The position numbers were made by a program, and so were the translations under genes. The notes under the pieces were generated by a model. The model did not search any database. It saw only the letters and a list, made by a program, of their open reading frames with translations, and had not been told where the DNA came from. DNA of 64,000 nt from Chryseobacterium elymi (lineage in GTDB: Bacteria > Bacteroidota > Bacteroidia > Flavobacteriales > Weeksellaceae): the NCBI RefSeq assembly GCF_003385495.1, contig NZ_QNUH01000003.1:1-64000 (forward strand), in the 5' to 3' direction. Positions 8,655 to 17,739 of the stretch are shown in pieces (positions within the stretch are counted from its first letter, which is position 1; the number at the start of each line of letters is the position of its first letter).

Positions 8655-9893
8655 TTAATGTCTCCAAAATAAGTTCCCGTCATTCATCAGGGCTTCTATT
8701 TTGGATATTCTGGAAACAGATTCTGCAGAACATGAAGCATCAGTAAATACAACGGCTGCATCGTCGCCTGGTTTGGGCCATTGCTGTTTTCCTTTTTCAT
8801 CCAGCGGAAGAATACTTTGAGTAGCAAACTGAAGTGTTCTTGACAATTCAAATTCAGTTTCATATCCGTACAGTTCCGCAATCAGATTCGCTTTCTGAAG
8901 CATATTTCCTGATCCGAAGGTACTCCAGTAATCCTGCACATTATCATTTCCGATCACAACCTTCACTCCATACTTTTTCAGCATTGGAATGGGCATTACC
9001 GTTCCTCTAAAGGGTACAGAAGAGGCAATTCCCACTTTTCCTTCAGCCAGTCTTTCTGCAATCTTTTCCGTTTCTTTTGGTGAAAGGTGGGCTAAAGCAA
9101 AGGCGTGACTTACAAATGTTTTTCCCTGAAGCTGTGGATTTTCAATAGCTTTATCGATAAGATAATTGATGGTCTTCATCCCGGACTCTCCTACTTCATG
9201 CAGGTGGATATCAATTCCTTTTTTATGGTCTAAAGCCAGTTGTATTGTGAAATCAATTACTTTTTCAATATTCCCGTCAATACTTAACGGATCAAGACCC
9301 CCGATAAAACCTACACTTTTCAGCTGTGCCGCTTCTTTCATCAAAGGAAGCGTATCTGTATAATACAGGCCATGCTGCGGGAAAGCAACAAGTTCAGCTT
9401 TAAAAGAATCTTTTTTATGTTCTAATGCTTTTTCCAGATTCTCAAGTGAATGCAAACCAGAAGTAGGATCAATATTAAAATGGGCTCTTGCAAAATGAGT
9501 CCCGTAATGCTGAAGCAGGCTGATCAGCTGCTCTGCTCTATCCACAGAAGTTTTTAAAAGTTCAGGGATAATTTCCTGCTCATAGGCAATCATATCCTTC
9601 ACCGTTCTCCGGTTCGGTGAAAGTGCCTGCCACGGAAGTCCGTATAATGTCTTGTCCAGATGAATATGCATATCTCTGAAGGCAGGAAGCATCAGAAAAC
9701 CTTTACCATCCAAAGCATCAGAAGCCGGATCATTCCGTTTTACGGATTTGATCTTTCCGTCTTCTATTTCAATACTGAAAAGACCGGTTTTCGTCCTGAT
9801 TACTTCTTCATCATCATATTCAAATCCCGTTTCGAGACGGACATTTTTGAGTGAATAGATTCCTTTTGCGGCCAATTGATAGGGAAACTGCAT
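8655..9893 (-). CDS. amidohydrolase, cytosine-deaminase-like
   Basis: A 412-residue metal-dependent hydrolase of the amidohydrolase superfamily, closest in motif layout to cytosine deaminase. The metal-binding HxH is HIHLD (His76, His78). A later HLHEVGE supplies His/Glu around residues 230-233. FVSHAFAL gives the next His, and GND-VQDYW gives Asp317, comparable with the DDVFDPW region of E. coli CodA. There is no signal peptide, so it is cytoplasmic. It is a paralogue of the gene at 10952-12286 (shared KNVRLETGFEY, AFPQHG, GIDIHLHE, SSCSAE-type stretches). It follows the AraC regulator by 84 bases on the same strand. The substrate, a nucleobase or other cyclic amide, is not known. Confidence 0.82.
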   Translation of the reverse strand: MQFPYQLAAKGIYSLKNVRLETGFEYDDEEVIRTKTGLFSIEIEDGKIKSVKRNDPASDALDGKGFLMLPAFRDMHIHLDKTLYGLPWQALSPNRRTVKDMIAYEQEIIPELLKTSVDRAEQLISLLQHYGTHFARAHFNIDPTSGLHSLENLEKALEHKKDSFKAELVAFPQHGLYYTDTLPLMKEAAQLKSVGFIGGLDPLSIDGNIEKVIDFTIQLALDHKKGIDIHLHEVGESGMKTINYLIDKAIENPQLQGKTFVSHAFALAHLSPKETEKIAERLAEGKVGIASSVPFRGTVMPIPMLKKYGVKVVIGNDNVQDYWSTFGSGNMLQKANLIAELYGYETEFELSRTLQFATQSILPLDEKGKQQWPKPGDDAAVVFTDASCSAESVSRISKIEALMNDGNLFWRH

Positions 9894-9977
9894 GACTTAT
9901 CTTTTTTAACAGGACAAAGCTACGACCACCCCGTTGCAAAACCGGTGTATCAATTATGCTTTGTGTTGTACAGATTA

Positions 9978-10919
9978 TTATTTGAACTGTGACGGAGTCA
10001 TTCCCGTCTGTGCTTTGAAAAATTTGGAAAAACTGGCATGATCATAAAAGCCGAGATCGTACAAAATATCTTTTACAGACATTTCCGATACTTTTAAAAG
10101 GCGTTTTGCTTCCAGCAGGATCCTGTCCTGAATGAGGGATGAAGCAGAAGCATTCAGATTTTTTTTGCAGACAATATTTAAATAATTGGCCGAAATATTA
10201 AGCTTTTCCGCGTAAAAAGAAACCGATCTTTCCGTTCTGAAATGTTCATCAATAAGATGTAGAAACCTGGAAATAATAGGATTGGAATGATACATTTCAA
10301 AATCTTTAAAAGTCCCCTTCACCGATTTACTAACCAACAGCCCGATGAGCTCGCTCCGTTTCTGAATGACTTCCCAAAAAACATTCTTCTCATTTACTTC
10401 TTTCCGGATAGCCTGAAATTCATACAGAAAAGTCTGAAAGGCTTCTTTGGAAAGATTAATGACCGGATGATTCTGGTAATACGAAGCAGAAAACCTCAGC
10501 GAAGGCAGAAAACTTTCAAACCAGTCTCTGCTGATCATCAGTTGATAGCCCACCGTTTCCTTTTCAATCACCCATTGATGTACCTGATCCGGAAAAACAA
10601 GATGGATCTGGCAATTTTCTACTTCATATTCTGTGAAATCAATGGTATGAGTCCCTTTTCCATGCTCAAAAAGATTAATGATAAAAAAATCATGCTTGTG
10701 AGGTTCATCAATAGAACGTTCCCCGTGCAGTTCATTGAACAGCAGATGACAGCCCTGAAGCTGATTTTCGCTGAACTCCTGAATTCCCAGGATTGGAAAA
10801 TGATCTGCATGATGCCCCACGTACTCTGATTTTCTCTTAAAATTAGTAAAATTTATGTGAGAAATCTGAACGGGCAGAGATATTTTTATCTTGATTGACT
10901 TTGATGCTACCTTATCCAC
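9978..10919 (-). CDS. AraC-family transcriptional regulator
   Basis: A regulator of about 313 residues with an N-terminal cupin-like sensing domain (LHGERSIDEPHKHDFFIINLF) and a C-terminal AraC helix-turn-helix pair in the last 100 residues (FYAEKLNISANYLNIVCKK, then DILYDLGFYDHASFSKFFK). The start is uncertain. No in-frame ATG precedes the sensing domain except one inside the upstream gene at 11072. I use the GTG at 10919, just after the stop of the preceding amidohydrolase (10952). Another GTG lies nearer the conserved HHADHFPILGIQ. It sits between two paralogous amidohydrolases on the same strand and probably controls them in response to their substrate. Confidence 0.8.
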   Translation of the reverse strand: MDKVASKSIKIKISLPVQISHINFTNFKRKSEYVGHHADHFPILGIQEFSENQLQGCHLLFNELHGERSIDEPHKHDFFIINLFEHGKGTHTIDFTEYEVENCQIHLVFPDQVHQWVIEKETVGYQLMISRDWFESFLPSLRFSASYYQNHPVINLSKEAFQTFLYEFQAIRKEVNEKNVFWEVIQKRSELIGLLVSKSVKGTFKDFEMYHSNPIISRFLHLIDEHFRTERSVSFYAEKLNISANYLNIVCKKNLNASASSLIQDRILLEAKRLLKVSEMSVKDILYDLGFYDHASFSKFFKAQTGMTPSQFK

Positions 10920-10951
10920 AAAAAGCGCAAAAGTTTTTAAACGAATGTCAT

Positions 10952-12286
10952 TTAATAAACTACATTTCCCTGATGAACTAATGATTCTACATTTGAAATT
11001 CTGGAAACTGCTTCTGCAGAACAGCTTGCATTCATGAGGATAAAATTTGCATGGTCTCCTGCTTTTGGCCATTGCTGGTCTCCTCTATCATCAAGCGGAA
11101 GAACATTAGCCGTTGCCAGCTTCAGGCTTCTTGATAATAAAAACTCCGTAGAATATCCGTACAGCTGCGCCATCAGATTGGCTTTCTGAAGTACACTTCC
11201 TGTCCCGAAAGTATTCCAGTGGTCCACAATACTGTCATTACCTGTCAGGACGGTTACATTATGTTTGTACAGAGTAGGAATCGGCATTACAAGACTCCCA
11301 AAAGGGATGGTGGAAACAATTCCGATTTGGGCCTCAGCCAGTTTTTCAGCCATTTCTTCCTGCTTTATTTTATCTAGTTTTGCTAAAATAAAACAGTGAC
11401 TCAGGTATGTTTTTCCTTTCAATGAAGGATTTTCATTCACTTTTTTAATTAAATATTCAACGGTATTCAATCCGGATTCTCCAGTTTCGTGGAGATGGAT
11501 ATCAATTCCTTTTTTATGGTCTAAAGCTAGCTGAACCGTAAAATCGACCGTTTTCTCAATCGCACCGTCAATCGTAAATGGATCTACACCACCGATAAAA
11601 TCAATATTCATCTGAGCCGCTTCTTTCAGATATGGTACTGAATCTGTATAAAAGACTCCATGCTGAGGAAAAGCCACGAGCTCAGTTCCAAAACTTTTAT
11701 TTTTGTTTTCTAAAGCCTTCTGAAGATTTTTTAATGAATTTAATTTTGAAGTCGGTTCAATATTGACATGACTTCTCGCAAAAGATGTTCCCTTTGACTG
11801 CAAAAGTTCAATCATTTTCACTGCTTTAAACGTTGAGTTTTTCAGCACTTCCGGAAGTATTTTCTGCTCCAGCGCAATCATTCCTTTTACACCGCTTGTT
11901 CTTTTTCTGACGGCCTGCCATTTATCTCCGTAAAATGTTTTATCCAGATGGATATGCATATCCTTAAACGCAGGAAGCATTAGCATTCCTTTGGCATCAA
12001 CGGCTTTTGCATTTGGCTGGTTTGGAACTACACTTTTGATTTTCCCGTTTTCAATTTCAATATAAAACAGACCGGTTTTAGTAGAAATAACCTCTCCTTC
12101 TTCATACTCAAAACCGGTTTCCAAACGGACATTTTTAAGGTTTAATTTTCCTTTTACTGAAACATTCTGATCATCAAAAAATGGTGATGCTGCCATAATA
12201 TTAGGTATTAAAGTAAGTCCGGCTGCTGCCAGAGCTGAACTTTTTATAAAGTCTTTACGGGACATTGAATTGTCAGAGGTCTTCAT
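10952..12286 (-). CDS. exported amidohydrolase (Tat leader), cytosine-deaminase-like
   Basis: A 444-residue paralogue of the amidohydrolase at 8655-9893, with the same HIHLD (His111, His113), GIDIHLHE, LSHCF and GND motifs. It carries an N-terminal extension of about 35 residues, SRKDFIKSSALAAAGLTLIP, that resembles a twin-arginine leader (one Arg replaced by Lys). So this copy is probably exported while the other stays in the cytoplasm. It is first in a minus-strand run with the AraC regulator and the second amidohydrolase. The start at 12286 is supported by the leader beginning shortly after it. The substrate is unknown. Confidence 0.8.
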   Translation of the reverse strand: MKTSDNSMSRKDFIKSSALAAAGLTLIPNIMAASPFFDDQNVSVKGKLNLKNVRLETGFEYEEGEVISTKTGLFYIEIENGKIKSVVPNQPNAKAVDAKGMLMLPAFKDMHIHLDKTFYGDKWQAVRKRTSGVKGMIALEQKILPEVLKNSTFKAVKMIELLQSKGTSFARSHVNIEPTSKLNSLKNLQKALENKNKSFGTELVAFPQHGVFYTDSVPYLKEAAQMNIDFIGGVDPFTIDGAIEKTVDFTVQLALDHKKGIDIHLHETGESGLNTVEYLIKKVNENPSLKGKTYLSHCFILAKLDKIKQEEMAEKLAEAQIGIVSTIPFGSLVMPIPTLYKHNVTVLTGNDSIVDHWNTFGTGSVLQKANLMAQLYGYSTEFLLSRSLKLATANVLPLDDRGDQQWPKAGDHANFILMNASCSAEAVSRISNVESLVHQGNVVY

Positions 12287-12380
12287 TACAATCTATTTAT
12301 AACAAAAATAGAAAGAACAGGAATGATCCAGGTGTATGGTTTATTACAATATCTGTATGATTTATTGGATGGCTTAATTT

Positions 12381-12576
12381 CTTTTGTCTTGAAACAAAAG
12401 AAACAAAAATTCAAGACTGGAATTCTCGGCTAAAAATGAATTCTATTCTCTAAAAATTCTAAAACTCGTGCGGTTACTATCTATGTTTAGAATCAAGATT
12501 TGTCCCGCACTCAAACAGTAGAATTTTTTTAACGTTCATAGAAATCATTTTCTTAACGCCTTCACTTCCTATGTCG
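12381..12576. repeat. long intergenic repeat, copy 1
   Basis: This stretch matches 17384-17580 in the same orientation over its whole length of about 195 bases. Shared blocks include TTGTCTTGAAACAAAAGAA, CTATTCTCTAAAAATTCTAA, TCAAACAGTAGA, TTAACGTTCATAGAA and TTTTCTTAACGC. Between blocks the copies differ by substitutions and small indels. Neither copy carries a reading frame. It fills most of the 376-base gap 12287-12662. Confidence 0.8.
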
Positions 12577-12608
12577 TTTCTAAATACTTAATACTTTTCT
12601 GGTGGATA

Positions 12609-12642
12609 TAAAAAAAGACCGGATTCTAAAACCCAGTCTTGT
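12609..12642 (-). terminator. rho-independent terminator of hemL
   Basis: On the minus strand the stem AGACTGG / CCGGTCT (one G-T wobble) is followed by a run of seven T. It lies about 20 bases after the hemL stop. Confidence 0.75.
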
Positions 12643-12662
12643 TATAATTTATTTTTTAGGTC

Positions 12663-13949
12663 TTAAGAATAATATTCAAATTTCCTTACCGCTTCAAGTG
12701 TCATGTCAATTTCAGTGTCCCTGACGGCATCGCTGATGAAATACGTTTCATAACCACTTGGTGGAAGATATACACCGTTCTTCAGCATCTGGTGAAAGAA
12801 GTTATTGAATAAAGAATGGTTGGAATCCGCCGCTTCATCAAAATTGGAAACCCTGTTCGTGTGGAAAAATACAGACATCATGGATCCTTTTCTGTTGATC
12901 TTATGGGCAATTCCTTTTTCGTTCAGAATTTTTCCTATTCCGAAATCCAATGTTTCTGCCGTTTTATTAATTCTGTTAAAGAATTCCGGATCATTTTTGA
13001 TAAGCTGTAATGTTTTCAATCCGGCTCTCATTGCTAGTGGATTTCCGCTTAAGGTTCCTGCCTGATAAACACCTCCTTTTGGAGCCAGGTGATCCATAAT
13101 TTCGTTTCTTCCTGCAAAAGCTCCTACCGGAAGACCACCACCAATCACTTTTCCGTAAGTAACAAGGTCGGCTTTTACATTGTATAGCTCCTGTGCTCCT
13201 CCAAAAGCGAGTCTGAAACCGGTCATCACCTCATCAAAAATCAATAAAGCTCCGTTTTCATCACAAATCTTTCTCAGATTCTGAAGAAAATTATTTTCAG
13301 GAAGCACACAACCCATGTTTCCGGCAACCGGCTCAATGATAACCGCAGCAATTTCTCCCTGGTTGTGACGGAACAGATCTTCCACCTGTTCAAAATCATT
13401 GTAGCGGGCCAGCAAAGTATCTTTAGCCGTTCCTTCTGTCACTCCCGGCGAATTAGGATTTCCAAAAGTAGCCGCCCCGCTTCCTGCTTTGATCAGAAAT
13501 GAGTCTGAATGGCCATGATAGCAACCTTCAAATTTAATGATCTTATCTTTTTTTGTAAAACCTCTTGCCAGTCTTACCGCGCTCATACAGGCTTCTGTCC
13601 CTGAAGATACCATTCTGATCTGGTCTATATTAGGAACGTTTTCTACAATGAATTTGGCAATTTCTGTTTCCAGTTCTGTAGGCGCTCCGAAAGAAAAGCC
13701 TTTTTCAGCCTGTATTTTCAGTTCTTCAAGCACCTCAGGATGGGTGTGTCCTAAAATTGCAGGACCCCACGAATTGATATAGTCGATATAGGTATTGTCG
13801 TCAGCATCCGTAAGGTAAGCCCCTTTTGCCGATTTCATGAATACAGGAACACCTCCTACTGATTTAAATGCACGTACCGGTGAATTGACTCCTCCCGGAA
13901 TGTATTGGTATGCTTCATCGAATAAAGCCGAACTTCTTTGGTATTTCAT
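12663..13949 (-). CDS. hemL: glutamate-1-semialdehyde 2,1-aminomutase
   Basis: A 428-residue PLP enzyme that converts glutamate-1-semialdehyde to 5-aminolevulinate, the C5 route into heme. The class-III aminotransferase fold is clear: [16 protein letters not shown], the cofactor Asp in FDEVMTGFR, and the Schiff-base Lys267 in [15 protein letters not shown]. Length is normal for HemL and the glycine-rich TGFR and [13 protein letters not shown] segments are typical. Expressed from the minus strand as a single gene with its own terminator. The heme oxygenase at 63 kb is unrelated in position but consumes the end product. Confidence 0.96.
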   Translation of the reverse strand: MKYQRSSALFDEAYQYIPGGVNSPVRAFKSVGGVPVFMKSAKGAYLTDADDNTYIDYINSWGPAILGHTHPEVLEELKIQAEKGFSFGAPTELETEIAKFIVENVPNIDQIRMVSSGTEACMSAVRLARGFTKKDKIIKFEGCYHGHSDSFLIKAGSGAATFGNPNSPGVTEGTAKDTLLARYNDFEQVEDLFRHNQGEIAAVIIEPVAGNMGCVLPENNFLQNLRKICDENGALLIFDEVMTGFRLAFGGAQELYNVKADLVTYGKVIGGGLPVGAFAGRNEIMDHLAPKGGVYQAGTLSGNPLAMRAGLKTLQLIKNDPEFFNRINKTAETLDFGIGKILNEKGIAHKINRKGSMMSVFFHTNRVSNFDEAADSNHSLFNNFFHQMLKNGVYLPPSGYETYFISDAVRDTEIDMTLEAVRKFEYYS

Positions 13950-14023
13950 ATATTAGTTGAACGTTGGTAGTTTACAATCGACAGTCAGAGAGTAACTGGC
14001 GATCAGAAACCGACAACAAAAAA

Positions 14024-15094
14024 TTAGTTTCTAGGTTTTTTATCAATCAAATAAATCAACTGGCCGGCAGACGGTTTCTGTCCTTCGTCCATCCTGTTTT
14101 TGGCATATAATTTATTTAATTTGATTCCGAATTTCTGAGCAATATCATGCATGTCTTCTCCGGATTCGGCTTTATAAACAGCCGTATTACCGGCAGAATT
14201 TTTAGATTCAAGGAAAATAATGTCATTTTTCTTCAAAATATTGCTATTAAGTTCATTCCACTTAACCAGTCTGCTTTCGCTTACTTTGAACTTGTCTGCA
14301 ATGAATTTAACGGTAGTATCTTCAGGGATGACAATATATCTTAAGCCTTCGTTCGGATGACTTTTGATAAGAATTGAATTTAAAATTTCAGCTTTTGTTT
14401 TAATTTTTTCCACTCTTTTCTGCTGCTGGGCATAAGAGGTCTGTTTGTAAGGGACTTCTACTGTAACAGGGTCTTTAGCAGTCTTTACTATCATTTTTGA
14501 AGGTTCAAGCTGTGCCATGAATGTCCTGTCATCTTTCAGACCTGGGTACATTTTAAGAACAGCGTACAGTACTTCCTTCGAGTTGGTATCGTCGTACTCG
14601 TACAATCTGTATTTTTCAATTTTGCTGATCAGAATCGAAGCGTAGCGGGGATTGGTTGCATATCCTGCTTTTTTAAGTCCATGTGCCCACGCTTTATAAT
14701 CTTTCATGCTCAGGTTGAAAAGATTTGCGTAATATTTTCTTGTGGATAAAAATATAGAGTGATCTTCGTAGGACTGTCTCGGATCGTCATAAACACGGAA
14801 ACATTCATTGGGAGCATCATCTGTGTGCTTCATGGTTTTTCCGGTCCAGTCCTCCTTACATTTTATTCCGAAGTGATTTTTGCCTTCCTGAGCCAGTCTG
14901 CTCTGGCCTCCTCCGGTCTCTAAGAGTCCCTGGGCCAATGTAATAGAAGCCGGAATCCTGTATTTCTCCATTTCTTCTACCGCATATTTAGCAAATTTTT
15001 GAATGTACTGGTCTTCAGTTGCCCAAGTCTGGGCTGAGAATGTTGATAAAACTAAAAGGCTTATGATTGAGAAAAGTCTTTTCATGTTTTTCAA
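14024..15094 (-). CDS. exported glucosaminidase with two LysM domains
   Basis: A 356-residue secreted peptidoglycan hydrolase. A signal peptide ends near SAQTWA. The glucosaminidase domain covers about residues 28-170, with predicted catalytic Glu59 in AQGLLETGGGQSRLA and the family stretch NHFGIKC...YDDPRQSYEDHS. A basic linker follows, then two LysM motifs at about 245-290 (RYIVIPEDTTVKFIADKF) and 300-350 (YKAESGEDMHDIAQKFGIKL). The enzyme should cut N-acetylglucosaminyl bonds in the wall during growth or division. Either Met1 or Met4 could be the start. It follows the desulfhydrase-like gene by 7 bases and is probably cotranscribed. Confidence 0.9.
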   Translation of the reverse strand: MKNMKRLFSIISLLVLSTFSAQTWATEDQYIQKFAKYAVEEMEKYRIPASITLAQGLLETGGGQSRLAQEGKNHFGIKCKEDWTGKTMKHTDDAPNECFRVYDDPRQSYEDHSIFLSTRKYYANLFNLSMKDYKAWAHGLKKAGYATNPRYASILISKIEKYRLYEYDDTNSKEVLYAVLKMYPGLKDDRTFMAQLEPSKMIVKTAKDPVTVEVPYKQTSYAQQQKRVEKIKTKAEILNSILIKSHPNEGLRYIVIPEDTTVKFIADKFKVSESRLVKWNELNSNILKKNDIIFLESKNSAGNTAVYKAESGEDMHDIAQKFGIKLNKLYAKNRMDEGQKPSAGQLIYLIDKKPRN

Positions 15095-15101
15095 TTTTTA
15101 C

Positions 15102-16010
15102 TTATATAATTAAATTTCTATTTTGTTTTTCCAAAAGCAGATTGGATCCCTCAATACCCTGCAGTCCGCCGGTATGAAAACACAAGATCCTGCTGTTCTC
15201 AGGAAAATATCCTTCATCAATCAGCTCGAAAACTTTCTGCATCATTTTTCCTGTATACACAGGCTCCAAAGGAATACCGTACCTTTCTTTAAAATCATTG
15301 ATAAAACGGATATTTTCATCTTTTATTTTACCATAACCTCCAAAACACGAATCTATTAGATTAAAATTCTGCCTTGAAGTTAATTCTAAAATTTTATTCA
15401 CTAGTGAATCATCGTCAACAGTTTTAAATCCTATAACTTTCTGATCTTCTTCACAAAACTTTGCAATTCCTGCAACTGTGCCTCCGGTTCCTACTGCGGT
15501 GCAAAGATAGTCAAAATCTTTTGTTTGGTCATTGAGCATCATTTTAACACCTTCTACGGCATCTCTGTTGGTACCACCCTCCGGAACAATCAATGCATCA
15601 GGGAATTCTTTATGCAGAAATTCGGTTAGTTTATCCTTATGTCTGTATTCTTCCCGGGTTACAAATTTCAGGTTCATTCCGTTTCTTTTTGCTAAAAGAA
15701 GTGTAGGATTATCGCGCCATTTGTCCTGCAGCTCCTCCCCTCTTATGATTCCCAGGGTAGGAATTCCGGCCAGGCTCCCTACCGCTGAAACAGCAGCAAT
15801 ATGATTGGAAAATGCTCCTCCGAAAGTGATGATGTAAGGATTTTGCGGCTCTTTCTCCAGATAGCTGTTGATATTGTAAAAAAGCTTCCAGTATTTGTTT
15901 CCTGATATTTGGGGATGAATAAGATCTTCTCTTTTGATAAAGAGTTTTATATTCTTATGAATAGATATTTCCTGAATGGGAATGGGTTCTGCCGGGGATT
16001 TTAATAGCAT
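15102..16010 (-). CDS. PLP-dependent D-cysteine desulfhydrase / ACC deaminase homologue
   Basis: A 302-residue tryptophan-synthase-beta-fold PLP enzyme. The Schiff-base lysine is predicted as Lys39 in SGNKYWKL. Phosphate-binding glycines lie in AVGTGGTVAGIA, and the substrate stretch FGGAFSNHIAA is typical. The family contains 1-aminocyclopropane-1-carboxylate deaminases and D-cysteine desulfhydrases, which release ammonia (and sulfide) from small amino acids. The sequence alone does not separate the two; D-cysteine desulfhydrase is the commoner activity outside plant-associated bacteria. It is first in a two-gene minus-strand unit with the glucosaminidase. Confidence 0.88.
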   Translation of the reverse strand: MLLKSPAEPIPIQEISIHKNIKLFIKREDLIHPQISGNKYWKLFYNINSYLEKEPQNPYIITFGGAFSNHIAAVSAVGSLAGIPTLGIIRGEELQDKWRDNPTLLLAKRNGMNLKFVTREEYRHKDKLTEFLHKEFPDALIVPEGGTNRDAVEGVKMMLNDQTKDFDYLCTAVGTGGTVAGIAKFCEEDQKVIGFKTVDDDSLVNKILELTSRQNFNLIDSCFGGYGKIKDENIRFINDFKERYGIPLEPVYTGKMMQKVFELIDEGYFPENSRILCFHTGGLQGIEGSNLLLEKQNRNLII

Positions 16011-16140
16011 TTTTACTGTTTAACTATTATCTGCAAAATTAGTAAAAGATTTGGATTTGGCTATTGTAAATTATATCGATGATTTTGATGACAATTGGTT
16101 TAGCTAAATCCAAATGAATGTTGATTTATTTTTCGCATGC

Positions 16141-16165
16141 GGGTTAAAGCCTGCCCCTATTGAAT
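16141..16165. repeat. degenerate REP-like unit
   Basis: GGGTTAAAGCCTGCCCC followed by TATTGAAT keeps the layout of the units near 41.2 kb (GGGCTAAAGCCC, short spacer, CTATTGAAT) with substitutions in the palindrome. It lies in the 186-base gap between two minus-strand genes. Confidence 0.5.
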
Positions 16166-16196
16166 CTGAAGGTATACATTTTACATTTTACATTTA

Positions 16197-16523
16197 TTAC
16201 AAATACTTCCTGAAACCCCAGAATCTTCTTTTCTTCAGATAGCTCAGGTCACTTTCATTGATGTACGCTTCCCTTTCAAATGAGATCCTTTTATAGGCAA
16301 GAAAGCCATCTTTCAGTTTAAAAAACCAGTAATAATATTCGATGACATAAAAAATATAAAAGAAAACAACGAGCATTTCCAGCTGCTGTCTTAAATGGAT
16401 TTTTTCGTGATTGATAAGTACTTTATTTTCCTTATCTTCGGGTTTCCTAATGAAGATAAAGGGAAAGAGAGCAATGCCGTTAATTTTTAATTTTTTTAAT
16501 GGCTTTTGGCATATAATTATCAT
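16197..16523 (-). CDS. small membrane protein with HExxH motif
   Basis: A 108-residue protein of unknown function. It contains NHEKIHLRQQLE, an HExxH zinc-metallopeptidase signature. A strongly aromatic hydrophobic helix (VVFFYIFYVIEYYYWFF) follows, then FEREAYINE, which could supply a third Glu ligand. This is the minimal layout of a membrane-associated gluzincin, but the protein is far shorter than M48 or M56 peptidases and lacks their multiple membrane spans. Activity is therefore inference. It is divergent from the small gene at 16564. Confidence 0.6.
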   Translation of the reverse strand: MIIICQKPLKKLKINGIALFPFIFIRKPEDKENKVLINHEKIHLRQQLEMLVVFFYIFYVIEYYYWFFKLKDGFLAYKRISFEREAYINESDLSYLKKRRFWGFRKYL

Positions 16524-16560
16524 ACTAACAAATATAAAGTTTTTTGACTTAGAGATTTAA

Positions 16561-16746
<186 letters not shown>

Positions 16747-16747
16747 A

Positions 16748-17275
16748 ATGAAAAAATATATTTTTATTTTGTTAGCATCGGCTGCATTAAGCCTTACATC
16801 GTGCAGTCCATTTCAGGTACGTTCGGATTATGCTGAAACAGCTAATTTTACGACTTACAAGACCTATAAAATTAGAATTGACGATCTGAAACTGAATGAT
16901 ATTGATAAAGACCGGGTTCTAAACGAGTTATCAAGACAGCTTCAGAGTAAAGGCCTTCAGTCCGGCGAAAATCCTGATCTGATCGTTAATGTAAAGGCGA
17001 ACCACAAAAAAGTGACGGATATCAACAACAGTTCTCCTTACGGAATGTGGGGTTGGGGCGGTCCTTTCGGATGGGGAGTTGGCATGAGCAGAACCTGGAC
17101 GAGCAATTATAATGAAGGTGCGCTGATTGTTGACCTCATCGATTCTAAAACAAACAAGCTGGTTTGGCAGGGTATCGGAAGCGGAATTTCCGTAGATTCT
17201 CCAAAATCTAAGCAGAGACAGATTCCTGAGATCATGGCTGAGATTATGAAAAATTATCCTCCTCAGAGGAGGTAA
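16748..17275 (+). CDS. DUF4136 lipoprotein
   Basis: A 175-residue lipoprotein. The signal peptide ends LTSCS, so the anchor is Cys19. The mature part matches the DUF4136 pattern: an early FTTYKTYKI strand, the central Gly/Trp-rich stretch GMWGWGGPFGWGVG, the strand GALIVDLIDSKTNKLVWQG, and a C-terminal helix ending in PPQRR. The family is periplasm-facing and of unknown function. Directly follows the DUF5522 gene. Confidence 0.85.
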   Translation: MKKYIFILLASAALSLTSCSPFQVRSDYAETANFTTYKTYKIRIDDLKLNDIDKDRVLNELSRQLQSKGLQSGENPDLIVNVKANHKKVTDINNSSPYGMWGWGGPFGWGVGMSRTWTSNYNEGALIVDLIDSKTNKLVWQGIGSGISVDSPKSKQRQIPEIMAEIMKNYPPQRR

Positions 17276-17383
17276 GATATTTAAATCAATTTTATATATA
17301 ATCCGGTGCAGTTTTTCTGTGCCGATTTTTTTCGTGCAAAATAACTGAAAGCTTCAACATCATTAAATTTCTTTTTACCTGTT

Positions 17384-17580
17384 CTTTGTCTTGAAACAAA
17401 AGAACGAAAAGTTCAGGACTGGAATCTTCCGCTAAAATTTTTTTCTATTCTCTAAAAATTCTAAAACTTGCGCGATTTCACTATTTGTTTTCGATTCAAT
17501 ATTTTTGTCGCGCTTCAAACAGTAGAGTTTTCTTAACGTTCATAGAATTAATTTTCTTAACGCTCCATTTTCCTAGGTCG
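17384..17580. repeat. long intergenic repeat, copy 2
   Basis: Second copy of the repeat at 12381-12576, same orientation. It occupies the centre of the 464-base gap 17276-17739, which otherwise holds no gene. Conserved blocks alternate with variable ones, as in a structured or selectively retained element rather than a recent duplication. The first block, TTGTCTTGAAACAAAAGAA, itself contains a short inverted repeat (CTTG-AAAC / GTTT-CAAG-like). Confidence 0.8.
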
Positions 17581-17739
17581 GCTAGATTCCCTCTAGATAA
17601 ATCGCCTCCCATTGAAATAAGTCCAATCATTAGAAGTAAATTCTAGTTTTCAAAAACGGCATGCGCCACATTTAAAAATTAACAGTAATGTAATTTTTTA
17701 TTCGCAAAAATATAGTATTCTTACAGAAATTTTATTTGT

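Noticed and set aside
10287..10829. 180-codon plus-strand frame
   Set aside because: Antisense to the AraC regulator, Phe/Lys-rich in the manner of shadow frames.
8655..12286. Possible recent tandem duplication of amidohydrolases
   Set aside because: The paralogues differ widely across their length and only one has a leader; the duplication is old.
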